Assembly (NCBI RefSeq): GCF_045679555.1
Contig: NC_092094.1
Span: 12,152,819 to 12,216,818 of the forward strand
Origin: Salvelinus alpinus
Lineage: Eukaryota > Chordata > Actinopteri > Salmoniformes > Salmonidae
Reading direction: 5' to 3'
DNA length: 64,000 nucleotides
Part shown: positions 50,801 through 64,000 of the stretch, piece by piece
How the letters are laid out: every line of letters starts with the position of its first letter
How positions within the stretch are numbered: position 1 is the first letter of the stretch
Notes under the pieces: generated by a model
Told to the model about the DNA's origin: nothing
Seen by the model: the letters and a program-made list of their open reading frames with translations, nothing else
The model's database searches: none
Program-made: the position numbers and the translations under genes

Positions 50801-53707
50801 TGCGTGCTACACTCTATACTCCCTACGTGCTACACTCTATACTCCATATGTGTTACACTCTATACTCCCTATGTGTTACACTCTATACTCCCTACGTGTT
50901 ACACTCTATACTCCCTACGTGTTACACTCTATACTCCATACGTGTTACACTCTATACTCCCTAGGTGTTACACTCTATACTCCCTACGTGTTACACTCTA
51001 TACTCCCTACGTGTTACACTCTATACTCCCTACGTGTTACACTCTATACTCCCTACGTGTTACACTCTATACTCCCTACGTGTTACACTCTATACTCCCT
51101 ACGTGTTACACTCTATACTCCCTGCGTGCTACACTCTATACTCCCTACGTGTTACACTCTATACTCCCTACGTGCTACACACTATACTCCCTACGTGTTA
51201 CACTCTATACTCCCTACGTGCTACACTCTATACTCCATACGTGCTACACTCTATACTCCATATGTGCTACACTCTATACTCCCTACGTGATACACTCTAT
51301 ACTCCATACGTGTTACACTCTATACTCCCTATGTGCTACACTCTATACTCCCTACGTGTTACACTCTATACTCCCTACGTGTTACACTCATTACTCGCTA
51401 CGTGTTACACTCTATACTCCCTATGTGCTACACTCTATACTCCTTACGTGCTACACGCTATACTCCATACGTGTTACACTCTATACTCCCTACGTGTTAC
51501 ACTCTATACTCCCTACGTGTTACACTCTATACTCCCTGCGTGCTACACTCTATACTCCCTACGTGCTACACTCTATACTCCATACGTGTTACACTCTATA
51601 CTCCATACGTGTTACACTCTATACTCCCTACGTGTTACACTCTATACTCCATACGTGTTACACTCTATACTCCCTATGTGTTACACTCTATACTCCCTAC
51701 GTGTTACACTCTATACTCCCTACGTGTTACACTCTATACTCCCTACGTGTTACACTCTATACTCCCTACGTGTTACACTCTATACTCCCTACGTGTTACA
51801 CTCTATACTCCCTGCGTGCTACACTCTATACTCCCTACGTGTTACACTCTATACTCCCTACGTGCTACACACTATACTCCCTACGTGTTACACTCTATAC
51901 TCCCTACGTGTTACACTCTATACTCCCTATGTGTTACACTCTATACTCCCTACGTGTTACACTCTATACTCCCTAAGTGTTACACTCTATACTCCATACG
52001 TGTTACACTCTATACTCCCTATGTGTTACACTCTATACTCCCTACGTGTTGCACTCTATACTCCCTACGTGCTACACTCTATACTCCCTACGTGTTAGAC
52101 TCTATACTCCCTGCGTGCTACACTCTATACTCCCTACATGCTACATTCTATACTCCCTACGTGTTACACTCTATACTCCCTACGTGCTACACTCTATACT
52201 CCCTACTTGTTACACACTATACTCCCTACGTGTTACACTCTATAATCCCTATGTGCTACACTCTATACTCCATACGTGCTACACTCTATACTCCCTATGT
52301 GCTACACTCTATACTCCCTACGTGCTACACTCTATACTCCATACGTGTTACACTCTATACTCCCTATGTGTTACACTCTATACTCCCTACGTGTTACACT
52401 CTATACTCCCTACGTGTTACACTCATTACTCCCTACGTGTTACACTCTATACTCCATACGTGTTACACTCTATACTCCCTATGTGTTACACTCTATACTC
52501 CCTACGTGTTGCACTCTATACTCCCTACGTGCTACACTCTATACTCCCTACGTGTTACACTCTATACTCCCTGCGTGCTACACTCTATACTCCCTACATG
52601 CTACATTCTATACTCCCTACGTGTTACACTCTATACTCCCTACGTGCTACACTCTATACTCCCTACTTGTTACACACTATACTCCCTACGTGTTACACTC
52701 TATAATCCCTATGTGCTACACTCTATACTCCATACGTGCTACACTCTATACTCCCTATGTGCTACACTCTATACTCCCTACGTGCTACACTCTATACTCC
52801 ATACGTGTTACACTCTATACTCCCTATGTGTTACACTCTATACTCCCTACGTGTTACACTCTATACTCCCTACGTGTTACACTCTATACTCCCTACGTGT
52901 TACACTCTATACTCCCTCCGTGTTACACTCTATACTCCATACGTGTTACACTCTATACTCCCTATGTGTTACACTCTATACTCCCTACGTGTTACACTCT
53001 ATACTCCCTACGTGCTACACTCTATACTCCCTACGTGTTACACTCTATACTCCCTGCGTGCTACACTCTATACTCCCTACATGCTACATTCTCTACTCCC
53101 TACGTGTTACACTCTATACTCCCTACGTGCTACACTCTATACTCCCTACTTGTTACACACTATACTCCCTACGTGTTACACTCTATACTCCCTACGTGTT
53201 ACACTCTATACTCCCTGCGTGCTACACTCTATACTCCCTACGTGTTACACTCTATACTCCCTACGTGTTACACTCTATACTCCCTACTTGTTACACACTA
53301 TACTCCCTGCGTGCTACACTCTATACTCCCTACGTGTTACACTCTATACTCCCTACGTGCTACACTCTATACTCCCTACTTGTTACACACTATACTCCCT
53401 ACGTGTTACACTCTATACTCCCTACGTGTTACACTCTATACTCCCTACTTGTTACACACTATACTCCCTACGTGTTACACTCTATTCTCCCTACGTGCTA
53501 CACTCTCTACTCCATACGTGTTACACTCTATACTCCCTACGTGTTACACTCTATACTCCCTACGTGCTACACTCTATACTCCCTACGTGTTACACTCTAT
53601 ACTCCCTACATGCTACATTCTATACTCCCTACGTGCTTTACTCTCTACTCCCTACGTGTTACACTCTATACTCCCTACTTGTTACACACTATACTCCCTA
53701 CGTGCTC
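47829..53707. repeat. 23-bp satellite array, about 255 copies, 5.9 kb
   Basis: Unit gttacactctatactcccta plus cgt. Recurrent variants: gctacac, ctatgtg, ccatacg, ctgcgtg, ctacttg. Anchors checked at 48054, 49181, 51389, 52424 and 53597 are whole multiples of 23 apart, so variation is by substitution and whole-unit change, not internal indels. The plus-strand unit has no stop in any frame, which yields overlapping false ORFs of up to 1067 residues. The right edge decays into longer degenerate units (ggactccct cores) to about 53900. Confidence 0.98.
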
Positions 53708-53900
53708 AGTCAAAGGACTCCCTTTCTGAGGACTCCCTACTTGCACACACCCAGGGCTCGCTACCTACGTGCTCCGTCTCAGGACTCCCTACTTGCTTCT
53801 ACACAGGACACTACATGCTCATACAGGGGGATTCCTATGTTGTCATGCACAGGTCTTCCTATGGGCTCTTTATCAGGACTCCCTCTGTGTCCTCAACAGA
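53708..53900. repeat. Degenerate right border of the 23-bp satellite
   Basis: Diverged units with aggactccct cores separated by unrelated bases, like the 46-bp units on the left border. Confidence 0.75.
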
Positions 53901-55986
53901 GCTGAGGCAGAGGCAAGGGGTGCGCCTCACTATGAGATGCAGATGACCACTCAGGAGGCCAGCAAAGAGCACCGGCTGGGGGTTCTCCACACCATGGCAG
54001 CTTGTCACCCCTGATCTGAACAGGCCCCATCGGGTCTGGCATTCAGGCCAAGCCTTTCACCACTGGACTATCTTTAGAAGGGCCTTCTCTCTCCGTGGAC
54101 GCTGGATGAAGTATTGGGAACAGGTGGGTTGGGGGGGGGGGTTCTAAGAAAGTATTTGAATAGTAAATTATGTTTGAATCCTCACCAGAACTACAGATAT
54201 GCATAGGCCTGTTCAGTATGCAAAACCATGCCTCAGATTCCAACACATAGCCATATAGTTAAACAAAGGTTAAATAAAAATAACATTTATAATAAATACC
54301 CACTGGCACTGATGAAGAGATTACAGTACACCAGTCACTGCTACCATCTAGTGGCTATAAAGAATAAAGAGGTACATACAGGGTACAGTATTTGCATTGT
54401 GACTCTTCTTAATCCCCATGATGCGCATCAAAGTAGTGTGGAGGTATACGCCGCATCAATTAATAAGGCTGAGGGAACAGATGAGAATGTTTAGCTTAAA
54501 ATGTTGGTAACTTATTATTTCTTCAAATTTTAGGCGCAGCAATGTGCACCTATGCACGAATGCTCTTTCTAAAATGCAATTTAGAAAGAGGGGAGATCTA
54601 AAGATGCAACAACTATGTTGGGTTGCTAGTATGACTAGGATAATGCCTTTGGCTGCTAAACAATTAAATAACATTTAAAGAAAACCAATAGAACATAACG
54701 CATATGAGCAGGTCTTTATAAAATAATTGCCTCCATGTTTCTATTGTGGGATTTTGGCTACAGGCTGCTTTTAAATAAGGTAAGACATGCCTCACAATAT
54801 GAAGTAACATTTTCAAATTTCAAACAATTAAGGAACAGGGAAAATATGGAGATGCTAATTAAACCAGGTCTCTCTTGAAAAATAGATTTTATCTCAATGA
54901 CAAAAACCTGTATAAATAAAGGTCAATGGAAAGGCTTTCCCAAAAACCTTCTCAATTTAATGTTATCTAGCTACAAAGTAGCTTACCTGGCAGAATGATA
55001 TCAGGATTATTTCCATCAATCCAGTGGCCACTCTATCTCATGTGCTACAGAAACACAGCTAACCAAACAACATTGCTAGGTGCCTGGGCACGTGAATTAA
55101 AGGGTAATTACACAAAACAATCTAAATGTCTTAGCTTTTTCCCAGACCTCAAAAGTGGTCTCCTGATGTGGTTTAAGTATTGTTATGCACTTTGAACATC
55201 AATTTTTCAACTCAATAGTAGGCCTACTGGTAGCCTACTGCACAGTGCAGCTTGGGTTGGCCTGACTGTGAAGGACCAATAAGGGATTTATAATTTTAGG
55301 TCATTCAGAGTGTTTGTCACTGTTTCTCATAGAATTTTTCACACGCCTTTCCTTTGGGAATTTTTTGGCAAAACTTGAGTATACCCACTTTTCCAGACAT
55401 CACTACACCACTGCTAATACTTACCTGAGAACAGGTAGTGTAACATCCATACACTTGACCATAGTAAGATAGAAAAGCCACACTAACATACCACATGATG
55501 GTTAGGAATATTGAAAGAATCTGAGATACACATACACAAGCAAAAGCCAGAGTTTGTTTTCAGTCAAAGATGACTTTTACTATGCCATAAGGCTAAGCAT
55601 TAGGTTTTGGCAAAACATTTGAGAGCATTAGTATTTTGGAGCTAAAATAGTATTAATAACCACTTTTCCATCCACAGTTTTCATGAGAGTAAAGTCATAC
55701 CAAGACAGCTGTCATGGAAACAGGAAGTTTCAGATACGATGTTATAAATGCAGACAGATCATTTTTTGTTCGACACGATGGGATCTTTTTTTGTCGCTAA
55801 AATTAATTATGCGAGAAATGGTGGTGGAAACGCCTTTCGGTTTAAATATTTATATAATAACCATGATATCGAAGAAAACTTGGAGTCATGCGATGACATG
55901 GTGTGTGGTCCTCCCACTATTACTTGGAAAACCATGCAGTTTATTATGCTACAGATTAAATTAATTATGATGAACTTCACAGGCTG
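53901..55986. other. No gene recognised
   Basis: About 2 kb of A/T-rich intergenic DNA with a poly-G run at 54131-54140. No exon or repeat family recognised. Confidence 0.4.
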
Positions 55987-56274
55987 GTATTATTATTTGA
56001 CCCTACTGGTCATCTATGAACATTTGAACATCTTGGCCATGTTCTGTTATAATCTCCACCCGGCACAGTCAGAAGAGGACTGGCCACCCCTCATAGCCTG
56101 GTTCCTCTCTAGGTTTCTTCCTGGGTTCCTGCCTTTCTAGGGAGTTTTTCCTAGCCACCGTGCTTCTACACCTGCATTGCTTGCTGTTTGCGGTTTTAGG
56201 CTGGGTTTCTGTACAGCACTTTGAGATATCAGCTGATGTAAGAAGGGCTTCATAAATACATTTGATTTGATTTT
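55987..56274 (+). mobile_element. 5'-truncated LINE tail
   Basis: Same 3' end (acatttgatttgattt) and same internal sequence (cacccggcacag, ctaggtttcttcct) as 46551-46976, but truncated further at its 5' end. Confidence 0.75.
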
Positions 56275-57454
56275 GGTGGAAGTACATGGTATGAGCTTGA
56301 TACTCCTTTCCAACAATAATACATTTCGAGGGTCTTATTCTGGTGACAAGATGATAGATGCTTGACTGCCGCTCTTAGCAGTAATCTCATCATGTAGACT
56401 AACCTACCCGCAGAGCCTAACTGTACTGTATCTGTGAGCTGTTTGGCTACAGCGCACGTGTGAAGACCAGAGTAGGCACATTTGCTATGTAATGCAACAG
56501 TTTTTGTGACAAAACTATCGATAGAGTTGTAAATGCGATGGAAACACATTGAACATGAGATATTTATTCCAAACCGTAAGCGGAAAAAGTATATTTTATG
56601 TGCAACAAGTCAGTTTGGTGGAAACACCACTTGTGTGAAAATGCACACATTGTCTTTATGCGGATTTTAGAATGAACCCTGAAAAAATTTATGAAACTGT
56701 TGTCGACTGGATTGAAACCTCGCTAGTGATTGAAAAAAATACATTTTCTGGGCAAGATCCAGAATTCCATGAGTTTGTTTTACTTCAGTGGAAATGTGGT
56801 ATTTTCCTCTCAAACTATATACACAGATCTATATAGACTAAATAAAAAAGATGAATGTCTTCACATTGTAAAAATAAAACTTTCAGGGTTAATTTAAAAA
56901 AAATCTTTAGGCACGATTTCCAGTAAAATCAGCTTCTTTTGTCCCGTCTTAAAAAATGTGATAAGTGCTATCAAGGAGAGCATGTTGGGTTGTCAAGTAG
57001 AGAAGGAACATTTCCCTTTATTTACATGAAGTGCTTTGTCTGTTAGTTCCATCTCCTGAAGTTGAAACCGTCTGTCCTGTCCTGGGTCAGGTCTGGCCTA
57101 TCTCAAATAACACAGGTTCCAGATCACTGCAAGGTAAGGATAGGAAGTTATATGACTTGGTAAACACTGTTATGGGTGATGTCATCAAAATAAAGTACAA
57201 CGTTCTTTTGAAATTCAAAATGCTATTGTAGCCCTTCAATGTTGAATTCATGTTTCACATCAACAATTCATTGTACTAAACACTGAAGGTAACAATAATA
57301 TTTGATTGTAAAAATCTAAGTGATGCCATTGAATTTGATACGGATACTCTATTTTAAAATGCTAAGTTACTGCAAAGGCCACAATCCTGTTCCGTGTATG
57401 TTGCTCTTCCTTCCCTAAGAAAACAAAGGCACTCAATACCCACAGCAACATATA
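56275..57454. other. No gene recognised
   Basis: Intergenic A/T-rich DNA beyond the likely ano1 3' end. Confidence 0.4.
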
Positions 57455-58826
57455 TTTATTGTTTACATTCAATTTAATGCATTATTTATTCAACGTCACA
57501 TCAAAAAAGAATAGGCAGATCTCCTTAACATTTACAACATAGTCGGTATCAATACAGTAAAATATGCTGCTATGAAATGATGTTCACTTTTGTATGAATA
57601 CATTAGTTTGACATATAAAAGGATCAAAGTGTCCTTGTCTTCTGAAGAACGGCAAGTAAAGAACGAGAAATATTATATTTCTTAGTATATCCAGTAGACA
57701 GAAGTACGTGTAAACAATATACAGTTTTAAGTACAGTTTAAAAGTTCCAAAATAATATCCTGGCTGGCTTTGAAGCAACACAGAAGCCATAGAGTATCAG
57801 TCTGTATTATGGCAGGGATAGACTGGCCTGAACTGTGCATTTTATAACAGGGGATATTTGTAACACTGCTGAGTTTATGTCCTGAAGTAAAGTCATTCAA
57901 ACTATTTTACTATGTTTAGAAGTATCTGTTAAACAGTGCCTTTTGACTCTTATGCTATAATACAGTCCATGTAATAACTGCTTTAACTCTATGGTAGCAT
58001 GGGAGCCCACAAACAGCCCTCAACTGTGAGCTTGTTAACTAATAATGAGCTTGGTAGCTAATACCATTTGAGATTTTTGTATCAAAGACGTAAAAAACAT
58101 GTCACCCATTTAAGAATAAGATTATATTATTTGCTCTACACACAATACATTTCATATTATCCAATTACTTTTTAAATGTTTAATCGATGAAAATCGAATC
58201 AATAAAATATGTAAATAAAAAATATAAATTTTGAGAACAAAGCACATTAAGAAAGAAAGAAAATCTGTTGTAATTGAATAAAACATGTAGCGTATTCCGA
58301 GAGTGATTGTTTGCTCCATAAACATGGTTGAGACATAACAGTAAAGGATAACGTATCATCTACATCCTTTTAACAAGAGGCAAACATACAAATACCTTGT
58401 ATGCCAGACATACAGTACTGTAAAGCATGTTACAAAATACATTTTCTTGACAGCATTATGCAAAAGGGAAAAAATATATATATACTTTTCTCTCTCATTG
58501 AACATGGTCCGCTATAATTTGCACTACTGTAAGTCGCTTTGGATAAAAGCGTTAGCTAAATGGCATATTTGCGACCTCAAAGCCCATGACCCCACTAGTT
58601 GGCAGTTAGTTAACTTGTTGGCAGTTAGCTAGTTAGCTAGTTATTCACTGAGAGGCTTGACAGATAGGCATTGAGCACTGGGACAGTTTCTGTTTCTCCT
58701 CGTTGGGCCTCAACAACATCTTGTAGGGAGCACCTCTCCCTTTCTATGGAATGTCTGGACAAGGATAAGGATACAGACAGTAGTAACCCTTTGCCTGGCT
58801 AGTTAAGCTACACCTTACAGTAGCTG
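57455..58826 (-). other. ano1: Probable ano1 3' UTR and polyadenylation region
   Basis: A/T-rich sequence directly downstream of the ano1 stop. Minus-strand AATAAA hexamers occur at 57490-57485 and 57460-57455, and an ATTAAA at 58184-58179. The extent is inferred from motifs only; any of these may be the true end. Confidence 0.45.
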
Positions 58827-63013
<4,187 letters not shown>

Positions 63014-63102
63014 CTGGAATCAGAGAAGAAAGAAAAATATGAGTCAGAACTCTTGATGGTCCATGTTATTACAATCTTATATTTTAATGATTATAATTTG
63101 TT

Positions 63103-63323
63103 ATTTTATTTAACCTTCATTTAACTAGGCAAGTCAGTTAAGAACAAATTCTTATTTACAATGACGGCCTACAACGGCCAAAACCGGATGACAATTGTGC
63201 GCTGCCCTGTGGGACTCCCAATCACGGCCGGTTGTGATACAGCCTGAATTCAAACCAGGGTGTCTGTGGTGATGCCTCTAGCATTGAGATGCAGTGCCTT
63301 AGACCGCTGTGCCACTTGGAGCC
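63103..63323 (-). mobile_element. HpaI-type SINE in an ano1 intron
   Basis: Reverse complement of the family seen at 19079: tail tttatttaaccttcatttaa and aactaggcaagtcagttaag at left, tRNA-related head ending cgctgtgccacttggagcc at right. It is nearly full length and sense with respect to ano1. Confidence 0.88.
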
Positions 63324-63674
63324 TTATAACAAATCTATAGATTACTTAGAGCAGCGAATCACATACTGTAGTGAACCCCCCTTTTGTTCCCTTCCTCTAC
63401 AGTCATTGTCTTGGGGTTAATGCCTCTACAATACTGTTGTGGGATGGTGTGAGTTTTATGCCTGGATCTATGTCAATCTGACGTTTATTTAAGATCACAA
63501 AAGTGCTAAATAGTACAAAAACACAAGCATAACAATTCCCATAATACATCAGCAGGACAAATTCCCCCCTCTAGTTACGTTTGTAGGTTTGTATGTAGAA
63601 AGAATAGAAACAGCTAGATCACATTTGCATTCCTAAGTTTTTACCTGACCACATGAGTCCATTTTCATTTAACC

Positions 63675-64000
63675 TGTATACACTGATTGTACAAAACATT
63701 TAGAACACCTGCTCTTTATAACATAGACTGACCAGGTGAATCCAGGTGAAAGCTATGATCCCTTATTGATGTCACTTGTTAAATCCACTTCAATCGTTAT
63801 AGATGAAAGGGATGAGACAGGTTAAAGAAGGATTTTTAAGCCTTGAGTCAATTGAGACATGGATGTGTGCCATTCAGAGGATGAATGCGCAAGAGAAAAT
63901 ATTTAAGTGCCTTTGAACGGGGTAATTATGGTAGTAGATGCCAGGCGCACCGGTTTGTGTCAAGAACTGCAAAACTGCTGGGTTTTTCACACTCAGCAGT
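63675..64000 (+). mobile_element. Left part of a Tc1/mariner-like DNA transposon, cut by the window edge
   Basis: Begins tgtatacactgattgtacaa, continues with gaacacctgctctttat, and reaches what may be the transposase N-terminal coding region near 63900-64000. I recognise it only as a dispersed salmonid element. The right end is outside the window. Confidence 0.55.

Noticed and set aside
47761-53946. Overlapping open frames of up to 1067 residues with a 23-residue repeat (YTLYSLRVTLYTPYV type)
   Set aside because: The 23-bp unit has no stop in any forward frame, so all three frames stay open. There is no codon bias, no unique sequence and no splice context. They are satellite artefacts.

Overview
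This window is vertebrate nuclear DNA, almost certainly from a salmonid fish. It has split genes with vertebrate-type splice sites, a tRNA-derived HpaI-type SINE family known from salmonids, several Tc1-like transposons, Penelope-like and L2/CR1-like retroelement pieces, palindromic MITEs, and an exceptional load of mini- and microsatellites. The species assignment rests on recognising repeat families from memory, not on a database search.

Three protein-coding genes are supported, all on the minus strand. fgf4 (18023-20424) and fgf3 (23620-25070) are complete three-exon FGF genes whose exon phases fit exactly: both middle exons are 104 bp. They encode predicted secreted proteins of 193 and 237 residues. 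The last four coding exons of ano1/TMEM16A, a calcium-activated chloride channel, lie at 58827-63013, and the rest of that gene is beyond the right edge. fgf4-fgf3-ano1 is the same neighbourhood as the human 11q13 FGF cluster, but here the 3' end of ano1 points toward fgf3.

Region by region: 1-900 holds a LINE fragment with an SGNH-hydrolase-like domain joined in frame to the start of an endonuclease. 1-18 kb is otherwise repeats: a (CA)n tract, a 34-bp minisatellite, a 22-bp minisatellite split by a Penelope-like element with a perfect 116-bp inverted repeat, a (GT)n tract and a Tc1 element. 18-25 kb is the compact fgf4/fgf3 pair. 26-30.4 kb holds an 18-bp minisatellite upstream of fgf3, a LINE 3' region with an internal triplication, and an LTR retroelement with a 27-bp proline-coding minisatellite. 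30.6-40.1 kb is a run of arrays with units of 16, about 30, 10, 20 and 16 bp plus GA-rich sequence. 40.8-46.9 kb holds a rearranged Tc1/gag composite, a MITE, a second Penelope-like copy and a LINE tail. 47.6-53.7 kb is a 23-bp satellite of about 255 units. 57.4-64 kb is the 3' end of ano1, with a Tc1 element, a MITE, a SINE and another DNA transposon in its introns.

No operons, CRISPR arrays or RNA genes were found. fgf3 and fgf4 would act as secreted signals through FGF receptors. ano1 shares only the chromosomal neighbourhood as far as the sequence shows. The most interesting sequence-level signals are a hammerhead-ribozyme-like motif in both Penelope copies (one apparently dead), the perfect inverted repeat, the in-register 23-bp satellite with a 460-bp higher-order duplication and a 46-bp dimer at its edge, and a MITE that carries TTAGGG repeats.
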